From NCBI GenBank assembly GCA_022813625.1, contig JAKLMB010000022.1, forward strand, positions 248,001 to 312,000: a stretch of 64,000 bases of DNA. The letters are read 5' to 3'. Both the position numbers and the translations under genes were made by a program. How positions within the stretch are numbered: position 1 is the stretch's first letter; every line of letters starts with the position of its first letter. Shown piece after piece: positions 31,789-43,823 of the stretch. The notes under the pieces are model-generated. The model made no database searches. It was not told where the DNA came from and saw only the letters and a program-made list of their open reading frames with translations. Source of the DNA: Aaosphaeria pasadenensis. Lineage: Eukaryota > Ascomycota > Dothideomycetes > Pleosporales.

Positions 31789-32917
31789 TTTGAATTAGGT
31801 ATATCGTATCGACGTTCTCGACCAGACTGTATACGTACGGACGAGAGGTCGTGTTTGGGAATTCCAGCGGAAGAGTCGAACGAGATGTCTGGCCATTTTG
31901 AGGACATAAAGCACCTCCGCCTTTTACCCCTGCTTCCATGGAGTATCATCATCGTGCACATACGTAGGCGAGCAGACACGTCAATTTTTTTTTCTTTTCG
32001 AAATAATGGGTATGGGGTGATTCGAGTCCAGGGTAAATGTGTATGGATAAGCGGGTACCGAACACCCGTAAGAACAGTAACAACAGCCCATGTACTGTGT
32101 AGTCGAGGAGCCATGTATAATTAGAGGACAAAGCGCATGGCGTCTAACAAAGAAACCCCTGTTGCCATGCGCAAATCCAAGCTGACTGTTCACAACTATC
32201 GATTATAATTTCCATGTGCATCTTTTTTTGATTACCCGTTTCGGCTTTGTACATAAATGGGGCTGCCGTTCCAAAACTTGAGAATGGCGGAGAGACATAG
32301 TAGCGTAAGAGGTTGCTACAGTAGTGTGCACAAGGCCCCCAACCAGGCCAGACCTCATTTCGCTCCATTACGCTCGGTATCAACTCCTGTCCATATCACA
32401 GGCGCGTATGCCGTATCCCGAGCATAGGTACCGCGGTACCCCTACTGCATTGAGGTAGAGCTCTTCAAGTTGTAAGTGGCCTGACCTGCCACACGCACGC
32501 CCGGTCCCGGCAGCTTTCGGCCATTTACATGGACCCTCTTATGGTACACACACTTGCACTGGGCATGCACTACCTTATGCCGACTGAATAATATACGATT
32601 ACGGAGTACGTTCGTGCTTCACTTCCAAAGGCGCGATTATAGCATCTGATTATCAACATACAAAATGTACGGAGTAGTGAATTCAAAGATGGACCTAATT
32701 ACCGTTGGTACCGTTCCGAGTAGCTCTTCCGAGTTTGTTCCCGTGAGCGCCTAGCGTATGATAACGGCCCACTGTATCTTCAATTCTTCATCATTATTGC
32801 GCTCTGATAATATTCAATTCCTTCACATACCCTATTAACTTGTTCCTCGCTTTCTCTCTCTTTCGTTCTAATCCCATTCAATAAGCGCCACACACAAAAC
32901 TCGGCCTGTGCAAAAGC
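31789..32917. promoter_or_regulatory. Shared divergent promoter region (hydroxylase / amidase)
   Basis: About 1.1 kb separates the two divergent starts. It contains two TACGGAGTA motifs (32600-32608 and 32668-32676), only 60 bp apart, and a palindromic GGTACCGCGGTACC at 32427-32440. No gene is supported. Co-regulation of the pair is an inference from orientation only. Confidence 0.45.
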
Positions 32918-35174
32918 ATGGACGAAACTAAGGACACCTCGTGGCAGCAGACTGTCCAGCAGAAACGCCAGCAACGTGACGAAACCATCAACAGAATTTC
33001 GCAGGCACTTCCGGTAAGGAGACAGAATACGAAGCGATTGGACCCTTTTCTCTCATGGACTGAGTCGTCAAGACCGTGAGAATGGTAAGGTTGGCCAATG
33101 CTGAATGAGATTGCAGATTTCCCGCACCGACGACCAAGCCTCTAGTAAGAACAACAATAATAACAACTAACTAATAGAGACGAGAAAACAAATGCCTTAC
33201 AAGATGAGACAGGTCCGACCTTGATCGACCACGTTGACCGTATTCAACTAGCCATCTCCTCGCGTGCAGTGACCGCTTCAGAGCTTTGCGCCGCCTATAT
33301 AACCCGGTAATGCGTATTTCTGATTCGCTCCGCCCATTTTTAAATTGAGTCACGAATAAATTCTCACGCCATGTTTCCCACAGGGCTATAGATGCACACC
33401 GAAAGGTAATTTCTCCTGAGACGCCATGTTCTCCAGTTTTTCAGCCTCTTGGGTTAACTAAATTCTTTAGACAAATTGGCACGTAACGGCCCGCAATTGA
33501 GTTTACCAAGTTGGTGGCTAAACTTTTACAGCCTTACTGAAGTTTTGTTCGACGAAGCCTTGGAGAGAGCCAAGGAGCTCGACGAATTCTTCGAGAAAAA
33601 TGGCCGCCTCGTGGGTCCTTTGCATGGCGTCCCCATGACTCTGAAAGACCAATTCGATGTGAAAGGTCACGACAGTACACTAGGATATGTCGGTCGCGCA
33701 TTCAAGCCGGCTGCCGAAGACTCTGTACTGGTAACACAATTGAGGCAGCTCGGTGCGGTTATAATTGCTAAGACCAACCTTCCCCAGAGTATCTTGGTAC
33801 GTCACGTCACTTTATAATTCCTTCTTTGGATTCCTTCTTTGGGCCTTTCCGGCGACGCACGCGACTGACATCTCCGTAGTGGTGTGAAACTGAAAATCCC
33901 CTGTGGGGCCTAACAGTTCACCCGAAGAATCCCGAATTCACGTCTGGGGGCTCATCTGGAGGAGAAGGCACCGTTCTGTATTCGAAAGGTTCTGTAGTTG
34001 GGTGGGGAACCGACATTGGTGGCAGCATTCGCATCCCGTCCCATATGCTAGGCTTGTATGGCTTGAAGCCCAGTGTGAGTAGCTCGCTTTAGTCTTTCAT
34101 GGCAAGAACCTGTTCCTATGCAGTAGTTCTATCCGAATTTCTCCAACGAGGCCTCGGCTCTTCGGCGAAGGGCAAATCTGCTCTCCAGGCTGACAACGTT
34201 GCGCTAACTATCTATAGAGCACCCGTTTGCCGTACCTGGGTGTTCAGGTATCTACCGATGGCCAGGAGCATGCGCCTTCGGTCATTGGTCCCATGAGCAG
34301 GAACATCGAATCACTGATTGCCGCAACCAAAGCCGTCATCAATGCAGCACCTTGGAATCTCGATCCAAAGTGTTGTCCCCTCCTATGGAGAAGTGGCCCC
34401 TATATTGAATGTCAAACACGGCCTCTGGTGATAGGTATCATGCATGACGATGGTGTTGTTAAGCCTCATCCACCTGTAGCTCGAGTTTTGGATGAAGTGG
34501 TAGCAAAGCTTGAGGCTGCTGGACATGAGATCGTGCCCTGGACCCCAGGAAACTTACATCAAGAGTGCATTGATATCATGGTATGTTCATTCTCCCGTCT
34601 TGCATTCGTGCGTTGCTTACTGATGTAGGATAAATTCTACACTGTTGATGGTGGCGAAGACATTCGAAAGGATGTGGAGGCCGGGGGCGAACCGTTCGTA
34701 CCACATGTGGAGGCGCTTGTTAACCGGGGAGAGGCCATCTCGGTCTATTCGTACTGGCAATTGAACAAAGAGAAGATCGCAGTACAGAAGAAATTCCTTG
34801 ATTTGTGGAATTCAACCGTTTCTCCGAAGACGGGAAATAGGATCGACGTACTCTTGACACCGGTCATGCCGCACACAGCAGTTCCTCACCGCAAGTGTCG
34901 GTGGGTCGGATATACTAAGGTTTTCAATCTTGTCGACTACCCAGCGGTTGTAATTCCAGCCGGCAAGGTGTCGAAAGACCTGGATAGCACCAGTAGCGCT
35001 TCTTGGGGCTCGTACGAGCCGCGCAACGCGAAAGACGAATTTAACCATGGACTTTACGACTTGGAGAGCATGGACGGCATGCCTATAGGCGTGCAGGTAG
35101 TCGCTCGGAGGCTAGAGGAGGAAAAGGTTTTGGGCGCTGCCAAACTTATCGATGCATTGCTGCACGACGCCTAG
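32918..35174 (+). CDS. Amidase (amidase signature family), intron-rich with micro-exons
   Basis: Hydrolyses an aliphatic or aromatic amide, as in acetamidase AmdS-type enzymes. The secure part has exons about 33181-33306, 33384-33405 (22 nt), 33471-33478 (8 nt), 33532-33796, 33880-34074, 34218-34580 and 34629-35174. The Ser-cisSer-Lys triad is visible: Lys in GVPMTLKDQFDV, the glycine-rich TSGGSSGGEG, and the nucleophile Ser in GTDIGGSIRIPS. WCETENPLWGLTVHP, GLYGLKPSSTRLPYLGV and MDGMPIGVQVVARR are family segments. The micro-exons produce AIDAHRK-TNCLTEVLFDEALERA, matching the conserved TNCLTE block; the 8-nt exon is followed by a GC-AG intron (GCACGT...ACAG, 33479-33531). The first exon 32918-33013 is clear, but the joins between 33014 and about 33181 are not: a good donor/acceptor pair there would give an intron of only 33-35 nt. 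Confidence 0.85.
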
Positions 35175-36470
35175 AGTTGCATGTAGTTATCGGTCATGAA
35201 TCTTAATTGTCACGCGTTGCACTTCAGTACACACACGCCTTTTCATTTGATCTATCTCGTCGCTAGGCTCCAATTTTCTTTCCTGGGGCATATGTTTGAA
35301 CGCTGTGTGGAAACAAACGCTTGCATGGGATCTACACGATACACGTGCAAAAGATCCTTCTGCTCCACACCGCGAACACCAGGACCAGGAGGATCTGGGA
35401 CTCATCATATCCCACATTTACAATCCCGAAGCCTGGGGGGGTTCCACGTGTGGATGAGCTTCATCCAACGAAGGACGGCCATGGAAACCGACGGGCTGGA
35501 TCTATGGCAATGAACGAGTAATGGCCCGGCCAATAACCGGCCTTCCCGCGTTTCGGGATGCTACACCCTAGATGGGGTCTGGCGCTTTTCAACCTCTAAT
35601 GCAACGACGTCACTGTTTATGTGTAGATTCACTACATGCTGGTTTACCGACTGTGTCCTTGGTAGTTTGCAGATAGATCATCAGATTACTGATCTCGTCT
35701 GCACTTGAGAGTATTCCACCATTGAGAGTAATTGTGCCACTATCTGCAATTGTACAAAGAGCCTTGTTGTTTACTAATTTTCCCTTACTCGTATACCTTA
35801 CTACAAAAGGATTCTAAGCAACTGAATTTCATAAAATAAAATTGGGCAAGAACGGTTCTTCGTGTCGGTCACCATATCGATAATGACGCCATTGCTTGTT
35901 GGTTTGGATCATACGATGGAGAAGACTAGACTAGCAATGATAGTAGAGCGGAGGACAATTATGGTCAGGAAATTTTGCTTGAATAGTGAGTGGCATATTG
36001 ATCCTGTAACTTTTCACCTTCAGGCTGCCGTGGAATCTGTCAGGATCATTGAGTACACCATTGCGAGCAACGATGTTGAATGAGTCACGAATGCGAAGCT
36101 GTGTGATGACTTCACGGCGAGGAACAAATCACCTACAAATTTAGAGATACCAGTCAGCTCCGGTAGGAGATATTATCAAGTAGAAGCAGGGTAGACATAA
36201 TCTCACAATGGTTATAATTTTTCGTCCTCAATCATCAAGAATATTGATATTTTACGGTCGAGCGTACGTTAATAGAAACACCGAATCTTGAATTGTATAA
36301 AATTTCCTGTTTCTTAATACCGCGGAGAATGGCTATTCCACCATCCGATTTGTGTATCATATGTACCGAGAATGACAAAGATGTATCTAGGAAATAAATG
36401 TATAGAAGAAGATACAAAGAATAAAAGGTCCTTGGCCACCGTTCCCACCACCAAGCCTTCAAAATCTCTA
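35175..36470. other. Intergenic, convergent 3' ends
   Basis: About 1.3 kb, AT-rich toward the right, between two convergent genes. No supportable ORF, RNA or repeat. Confidence 0.45.
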
Positions 36471-37374
36471 TTAGCCTCTATCAACTGCCTCTACAACATC
36501 TTGGAAGATGGGGCTAAAACTGTGGTAATATTCGTCTTTCTGGCTAATGTCTGTTAAGAACAACCAATCCGCGCTGTCTTCCACTTGCTCGACCACGAAG
36601 TCCAACACAGTGTTACTCAAGTTAGGTAACGAATGCAGTATTACGGCGAGTTTGTCGCGTTTGATTTTGTGTGATCGGAGCGAGTCGAAAGTGGTCGCAT
36701 CAAGCCATTTGGTAAATGTTTCCTCAAAAAGCACGGTTATGTCGGTCAAATTCAAGTACGATGTTTGAAAAGGCGTTGGTGTTGTCAATAAGGCCTTGGG
36801 GAGAAGGCCGGGATTGTGAACTGTGCAATTGATGTTATTATTTGATCTCCGAAGACCACGGCATACAAACTTACCTACGAATCGATCTTTAAATGCCGTT
36901 CCATTCTTGACTTTCTGGCTCGCAATTTTCAAATATTCGTACTTCTCTCGCACAAATTCGCTTGGCGTCTCGTCGAAAAAGATGCCATCAACCTTTAGCT
37001 TGGTATTGTTCGCTGTTTTCGGCCAATTCGCGTATGTATCAATCTCTGAGAGAACCTGGCTGAGGTCTTTTGTTGTGTAGTTGGTCGCGACGTAACCTAA
37101 AGTGCGGATGTTTTCGAAGTTACGAAGCTTTGGAATCTCAGAGAGATATGCAGCATCTGGGAGGGAGCCATTGCAAGGGCCAGAGCAAGGATTCACGACA
37201 ACCGTAAACTCGACATCGGGATGGGCCTTTGCACTGAAGGATCTGTCAGCTGAAGCACGATAGGTTCGGGCAACAAGATCGGAAAACATTATGTGGATCA
37301 TCGACTCACGCTGTGTATAGCGGATTCCATGCGCCTGCCTGTGGATAAACGTAAAGCGGTAGAAGGACGGACAT
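36471..37374 (-). CDS. Spherulation-specific family 4 (spherulin-4-like) protein
   Basis: Exons on the minus strand: 37310-37374, 36875-37233 and 36471-36820; 257 residues. It starts MSVLLPLYVYPQAGAWNPLY, the characteristic family opening. It then has VEFTVVVNPCSGP, LRTLGYVATNYTTKDLS (with ENI before it), and VDGIFFDETPSEF, whose acidic residues sit where TIM-barrel glycosidases place catalytic Asp/Glu. Related proteins include the glycoside hydrolase Sph3 (GH135), which cleaves galactosaminogalactan, but family membership alone does not show that activity here. No signal peptide is apparent, so this copy may be intracellular or unconventionally exported. Both introns are well formed (GTGAGT...CAG; GTAAGT...ACAG). 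The 65-nt first exon is needed for the conserved N-terminus. Confidence 0.9.
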
Positions 37375-38261
37375 GATTCACATAAGATCACAGCTTGCAT
37401 TCAGGATGTAGGTTACGTATCTATGTATGTAAAAGTATTCTGACATTCACGAATAGTAGTCCCACACAAGCTGTGGTCGAAATGACGTTGATCCCCACGA
37501 CCTGGAGTTAGCTGCCGAGTCCGACTTGTTTAATCTGGGTCTCATATTGCAATTGATGAATTTGCGTGTTGTGCTTGCGCGGCACAATCCGATTTGGGCC
37601 CAATGGGTTTCTATAGCCGGGTCAATGGACATTCTGATAATATAACTGCCGGGAGCAGGATTAGAGAAGCAAGGATCCTGCAAATAACCGAAAGATTGTT
37701 GAGCGAAGATGGTTTCACATGAGAAACAACACTATCGGGCGGTACAATCGTCCCGACTTGATTTCCACAGCGATGTGAGATGTTTTCCAAGGCGTATGTG
37801 TATTAGGCTCAGAGTAGGGCAGAATCGAGAGTATAAATATCAAGCTCCCAGGCTTACCGATTCAACAAAAAGCGATCTGTTACGTCCGAATTAAGGTCAT
37901 TTAGTATTTATGTTGTCGATTTCGTTGCCATGTAAACTCTGTCCGTCCTCAATGTACATTATTCTCGCGGTTAATTCGGGATATCATGTGGTTTGAGTTG
38001 CGGTGGTTTTATAACGAAATGTTCCAGATTCTGATGCTAGATAATGATTGGTGAGATTTCTTTCTAACACATTGGCCTTTTGTCGTTGTCATGCATTTTC
38101 ATCACAGAAGCAAGGAGGTTTCAAAGAACAGGAAGAAATTCGGAACGCACAGACCATCTTTAAATGGATGTCATGACACCCACAATACAGCTCTTTCTGC
38201 TCACCCTTTACTCACACATGGATTGAACAACTAGTGCGTACCGAGTACATAACAATTATCC
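37375..38261. other. Divergent intergenic region
   Basis: Noncoding, between the spherulin-4-like gene and the HEPN-like gene. No repeat or RNA recognised. Confidence 0.4.
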
Positions 38262-40397
38262 ATGCATCCAAGGATCTATCTGCAAAGATCAATACTCCAT
38301 ACACGAACAAATACTCCATCTTTGCACGCGTCGAGGTCATACCGACGCAATTGGAACCACACAGGCGAACCCGGTCCTTACCAAATATCTTTAAATAGCC
38401 TAGCTGGGACTCAAAAAATAAGATATGTATCTTCAGGGCCAATCATTGACATATGGACACGAGATGTGGAATCGCCAGAAATCGGCGATCATGATGGGGA
38501 GATGAAATCCACGGGCGCGCATCCGGTGACACCGTCAAAACACAGCAGCGAAAAAGATGAAGTGGCCGTTCAGGATAAGGAACCTATTCCTGCTACTGGG
38601 CTCAACGTTTCAAAGGCTTCTCCCGCAAAGCCATCGGCCTCAAATCCGAAAAGCAACGAAAGATCAGCGAGAGAACTTGCACGTGCCAGACGCGTGAAAT
38701 CTACATCCACTCAATCCGATACCGAGCATCCTCCTGGGAATAGTTTCGATTGGCATTTTGACAAGATCGTCGTGTCACAACTTGGAGAAGTAGTAAAGCT
38801 ACGTCGCGTAATGTTTTCGGTGCTTGCGTCTTCCTTGTTGTCCAAGGAAGAGATCAAAAGGAGAAGAGAAATCAATAATGCAGCACTGAATAATGCGCAA
38901 ACTTGGGCTAGGCTGTTGTGCTTTCGAAATAACATCGATCCCTCATCTTTGTCAGACTCTTCCTCCCTCCGAGAGATTCCGAATCGTGCCAATTACTTCA
39001 GATCCGGTAAAAGCTACGAGGGAGCCCTCCTCGATTTCTATCGCTTCTACATCAGGATGAGATTAAAATGGCATGCCGACACTGAAATATGGAAAACCAA
39101 GCGCCCCAAAGCTATGGGAAAGGTCCAATCGAAATTAGTAGAGCTAGAGGGAATGATGTTACTGGACCAGATTGTGGATTCTGCAAAGGAACTAATCAAA
39201 AGATCTGGCCTAGTCGAAAGCATGGTTGAAGCAGCTCTTGACTCAGAGCCTCCTCCCAATGAGGTGAATATCGATGGGGAAAGTTCTTTGAGAGACAGTG
39301 TCAAAATCCTTGTCAAAAACGAACTGGGAGTGACTGAATCCGCCCGATCCACGAAGCCTCAAATCAAAGCATCTCCTTACGGCTCGGCAGTGGTTCATGA
39401 ACTCCCGGAACTCATCCAGAAAACCGCCACAAATGACCAGGGCCCACCAATTTCCCCAATTGAGATGGACTTTCCATCGCGACACTACATGTTCCGTAAT
39501 ATAGTGGACAACTTCAAAATTCTCTTCTACGAGTTCGGCATAGATCACCTCCCCACGATCATGAAAGAGCTTAGGTGGGACTCGCCAGAGGCAGTCAGCA
39601 TAGGTGAATTCACTGCAATTCTAGACATCAGGTTGGTCAGAGTGCATAGGCTTTCAAATCGCTCAAAGCGCATTCTGTGGGATCACTTTCGCCCGTATAA
39701 CGACGACATTAAGGCTTTGCTACAGATACGCAATCTCTACGCTCATGAGGAGACAAGCATCGGGATAGATGAAGTAGAGAACTACCTGAAGAAAATAGAG
39801 CACCTAGCCCGACATGCATTCCGAGATGAAAATCTTCCTCTTGGTAAAAGATCTCCGACTCTTCCACTCCTCAGTGAAAGAGTGGCCGGGCATATTAACA
39901 TGTTCCGTGTGGAGCTGAAGAATTTTAAAGAGGAGTATGTTCGTCGGAAGGAGCAGCTTACGGCGTCGCTTGAAACGGACCTCGCATCGATACAGAAGCA
40001 AAGAGAAAAGTTAGATCTACAGGAAAGGGTCATTCGAGATCAATACTTGCAGAAGGAACAGGCCATCCGCAAAAGAAACCCGAGTAATGAGAGGATTCTA
40101 GCGTTGTCGAGAAAGAGGATTCAAAATACGGTACCAAGATCTTTGCGGCAATCAAGGTTGCTCTCGGCCCAGCAGGGTGACAAAAAGGCTGTACAGGTCG
40201 AGGAAGAGAATATCGCACGAAAGCAGGATGCAGAGGATTCTCTCAAAGAGCAGAAAACCAAGGATTCCTCAAGCATGCAGATAGCCAATGAGCTCAAAGA
40301 TAAACTTGAAATACCTCAAGAAAAAGGAAAGGAAGAAGGCGACGCTTCACAGAACCACGACATTGATCCAGATCTGGGACCATCAGGGAAAGGATAG
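38262..40397 (+). CDS. Orphan protein with HEPN-like RNxxxH motif, possible mitochondrial leader
   Basis: Intronless, 711 residues; I recognise no named family. The N-terminus is rich in Arg, Ser and Thr and free of acidic residues for ~35 positions (MHPRIYLQRSILHTRTNTPS), as in mitochondrial presequences. Residues ~80-160 are disordered. A helical middle (about 160-330) is followed by a segment HYMFRNIVDNFKILFYEFGI (about 407-426), and a helix pair ending in DDIKALLQIRNLYAHEE: Arg490, Asn491 and His495 form R-N-x3-H, the catalytic pattern of HEPN ribonuclease domains, in the same helical context as Swt1-type HEPN proteins. The remainder (about 545-640) is strongly coiled-coil-like and charged. 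Function as an RNase is inference only. The neighbours are a spherulin-4 gene and a transporter, giving no pathway hint. Confidence 0.75.
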   Translation: MHPRIYLQRSILHTRTNTPSLHASRSYRRNWNHTGEPGPYQISLNSLAGTQKIRYVSSGPIIDIWTRDVESPEIGDHDGEMKSTGAHPVTPSKHSSEKDEVAVQDKEPIPATGLNVSKASPAKPSASNPKSNERSARELARARRVKSTSTQSDTEHPPGNSFDWHFDKIVVSQLGEVVKLRRVMFSVLASSLLSKEEIKRRREINNAALNNAQTWARLLCFRNNIDPSSLSDSSSLREIPNRANYFRSGKSYEGALLDFYRFYIRMRLKWHADTEIWKTKRPKAMGKVQSKLVELEGMMLLDQIVDSAKELIKRSGLVESMVEAALDSEPPPNEVNIDGESSLRDSVKILVKNELGVTESARSTKPQIKASPYGSAVVHELPELIQKTATNDQGPPISPIEMDFPSRHYMFRNIVDNFKILFYEFGIDHLPTIMKELRWDSPEAVSIGEFTAILDIRLVRVHRLSNRSKRILWDHFRPYNDDIKALLQIRNLYAHEETSIGIDEVENYLKKIEHLARHAFRDENLPLGKRSPTLPLLSERVAGHINMFRVELKNFKEEYVRRKEQLTASLETDLASIQKQREKLDLQERVIRDQYLQKEQAIRKRNPSNERILALSRKRIQNTVPRSLRQSRLLSAQQGDKKAVQVEEENIARKQDAEDSLKEQKTKDSSSMQIANELKDKLEIPQEKGKEEGDASQNHDIDPDLGPSGKG

Positions 40398-40718
40398 CAT
40401 GTCCCTTGTCAGTTGCCCTTGAATCGACAGCGAAACCCGTCGAAATAACTACGTTCCCGGCTCCGGGGGCTTCTTGTCCAGCGTGCGGGAGTCACCATTG
40501 AAATAGGTGACTGGATCTTATTGTAGGATCATCTCATGATACACTATTAGCTTCATCGCGCCGTTTTAGAGCGACTTATGTAACATCATTCATTCAAGGT
40601 ACAGCCATCGTGTTGTAGTAATTGTATTACTGGCAGACGTGTTCTTGATAACATTTCACTTTCTCCAAACACCCACATTCGAACTACTGAGGCAACCCTG
40701 CCACAAAATGCAGTCCAC
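40398..40718. other. Intergenic, convergent 3' ends
   Basis: Short noncoding spacer between two convergent genes; nothing recognised. Confidence 0.4.
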
Positions 40719-42415
40719 TTAGACTGTAGCCACCACCTTCTCATCCTCCTTTTTCCTAACTCCCTCATAAAACTCCCTCTCTTCATAAACCTTGATATCA
40801 TCACCAGCGAACACCTTGCCCTCTCTCTCCGCCTTCCTCCTCAGCCTCCTAATCCGTCGAACATCCCACTCCAGATTCCTCGTCAGCCACCACGTCCACA
40901 AATTCGCAAGGAGACCGAGACCCATGGCGGCCGCACTGATCGCAAAACTCGTCTTGTACCCATTGTAAGCGTACTTTGCCTGGAACAGCTGCGGCGCGAT
41001 GACACCGCCGACCTGGCCAATGCAGCTCTGGAATGCGAGGGAGAACGCCGTGCCGGTCGTGCCTTTCAGGCTCGAAGACCGCCATGCCCAGAAGGGAATG
41101 AAGTATACGGAGTAGAATGTCGTGCCGAGGACGACTGCGACGTAGGTTACGGCATTGGAGACAGTGCAGGCGAGGAGGATGAAGAATGTCAGCGCGGCGA
41201 TCATGATTAAGATGATGAAGAAGGGCCGCGTGATGTAAGCCTGCTTCAAAAACCAACCGGCGAAGATGATGGACAGGACGGTGGCGGCTGCAGGAGGGAT
41301 GTTGAGGAGCTGGTTACGAGGGAGACCAGCGTAACCCAGGGAGGTCGTAACGGTCGGTAGTTGCCAGCCGAGAGCGTAGCCGCCGAAGTTGACGAGGAAC
41401 TGGGAGAGCATAAAGGAGTAGTTGCGGATGTCCTTGAGACCTGCAATGACTTCTGACTTGTCGAAGTTTTTGTCCGAGGTCACGGGTGCATTCTCAGACA
41501 GGCGGGCCTCCAGATACTCCTGTTCGCGGGGCGTGAGCCACTTCTCAGACCTAGGCGATTTAGGCCAGTCTGGGAGCCAGATGAATACAACAATAGAGAA
41601 AAGCATGGTGAAAATCCCTTCTAGAAGGTAGAGCCAGCGCCAGGCGGACAGTCCACCTAAGCCGTCCATGTAACTCACTCCATAGGCGATCAGGCTTCCC
41701 CAGATACCACTCGTATTTTGGAAAGCGAACAGCCACATCACCGGCTTTCCGATTTCATCTGAGCGATACCAGCCAGATAGTTGAGCCATAAGACCAGGGA
41801 ACATTCCAGCTTCCATTGCTCCGAGGAAGAATCTCGCGGCATAGTAACCTCCCGCGTTCTGTACTGCGGCATGGCAGGCAAGCACGATGCCCCACGAGAG
41901 CATAATGCGCGATTGCCATATCCGAGGCGTCATTCTTTTCAGCAGTAGGTTGGATGGAACTTCAAATATAATATATGCGATCTGAATCGAGGCAACGTTA
42001 ACATACGTCGTTGGTAGTGCCGGAAGATGGAACATACAAAATAGATCGACTGCACCCAGTTATACTGATTGGGGGTCATCTTGAGCTCAACCATGATGTT
42101 GCTTCTCTGTCCAACGTGAAGCACTTTCGCAGAGGCGGCATTTTGATAATCGATCTAGGAAATGTAAGTTTTCATGCACAACGAACAAAGAGCAGAGCTG
42201 AGCCACAATGGCCCACGTACATTCTTAATAACATACATCATACCAATGATGAACAGAAATCGACGATCAACCTTCCTCATGATGGCCTTATTCTCTGCCT
42301 GCGTGAACGAAGACAGAAACTCGGCTTTGGACTGGCTGATTCCAGATGCCGTCTCCGATGTCGTAGCATCACGGACACCAGTGTCCACTTCCTTAGGAGC
42401 GATCTCCGCAGCCAT
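40719..42415 (-). CDS. MFS transporter, anion:cation symporter (Dal5-like) family
   Basis: Exons on the minus strand: 42221-42415, 42038-42154 and 40719-41981, 524 residues, all joins in phase 0 with ~55-65 nt introns. Imports small organic anions (allantoate, nicotinate, carboxylates and similar). Family marks: RKVDRRFLFIIGMMYVIKNIDYQNAA at TM1 (the D-x-x-N region), MTPNQYNWVQSIYF, IAYIIFEVPSNLLLKRM at TM2-3, RFFLGAMEAGMFPGL in TM4-5, SAWRWLYLLEGI at TM6, and WLTPREQEYLEARL in the central loop. The C-terminal half has NFGGYALGWQLPT and PFWAWRSSSLKGTTGTAF. The cytoplasmic C-terminus is long and charged. The substrate cannot be specified. Confidence 0.93.
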
Positions 42416-43823
42416 GATGAGAGGAAAGGGAATCTCAAAGCTATGAATGGCTCGGTTGCAGAGGGAAGTAACTTGCGAGGAGCAATTTTCCTGTTTATAT
42501 ACTCGTACCAATCTCCCTACGGAAATAATCGAGCTGGCAGTCTAGGGGGCGATACCGGGAATGTCCCCAGTCGCAAAAGGCAAAATCACCATGCCCTTCG
42601 CATAAATCGAATCGCATGTACTTGTAATCAGTGGGTCTTAAACAAGCTCTAGCGAAGAGGATTGGAAGACTCCTTACCCGTCACATTGGCGTTCAACGTA
42701 TTTCTCGACTACCTGACTCTGCGTTTGTCTGCACTTTTACTCGGTTTTGGGTGTCCTGATGGGATTGCGTGCCAGTTGCCATGCTTGACGTTTACTTTGC
42801 CCAATAGGATGCATTCCTTTGGGCTTGGTTCGTGCTGATAAGAGTCGCGCTTGTTAGGGCTTGGGGTAGGTGGTGGACGGTCGTGGTGATCTCGTCACGT
42901 CAGTCTGGCCCTGCAGCACGACACTGCGTCCAGCCGAGACGTTGATAATTGTGGAGAAGAGCGTGTTTGCGGCGGAAATAGCCACAGTTAAGAAATGACC
43001 ATATGTTGATTGATGCGAATTTGAATTACCATTGCCTGGAATTTTATCTACGAATAGAGATGGTGATGTTGAAAAGGTTGAATTGGATATACAGGAGTCG
43101 GTATTACCCAATTGGGACACGTACCTCCAGCGATGAACTTGTCACCTTGTTTTTGATTTTCTCGTATTAACAACTCCTACAGAACCATACACCATGCTGC
43201 CTCATTGGCTCGGGTTCAAGGACTCCATCCGCCGGATCGTGCCTAGCCTATGGAAATCCGTTGGCTGACAATTCGGAAGCAATGTGCCGCGCTCACAATT
43301 GGAAGCATAAGTCGAGTAGGAATTTTAAGGCAGGTAAAACATAAGGTGTAAACAGAATTAGTCTTAAGCGGTATAGTCTGATGTAGATATCCATGTCAAT
43401 ATAGTACTATTGTCAATCCGAAGCAGGAGATAAGCTGTTTCACCATTTGGCTACGAATAATTGGCTGTACTTTGTCGTGAAGGCATTACTACGTATACAG
43501 ACGAAGGAAAGCTCTTCCGGTTATTGCAATTTCAGACTTGGTATTGTAATCGAGTGCGCGCACTTGTGAAATGCGTCGTGAGGGTTACGGTCACTTTCTA
43601 TGATAGATGTGTTGGTAAGGCGTACTTGATGCAGGGAAATAAACCTTGATGCAAATGGAACAGGCACAATGATGTTTTGAAGATGTTTTGGACATTCAGA
43701 TCTATTGTCATATATAGAATACAGAAATTGGTATAGTGTGGCTACAAAAATGGACTCGCTAACCTCGTAAATGCGTGCTTTTTTTTATACAAAAGGAAAT
43801 AGGAAAGATACTGGATACTACAT
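42416..43823. other. Intergenic region
   Basis: About 1.4 kb between two minus-strand genes. No supportable gene, tRNA or repeat; scattered short frames only. Confidence 0.45.
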
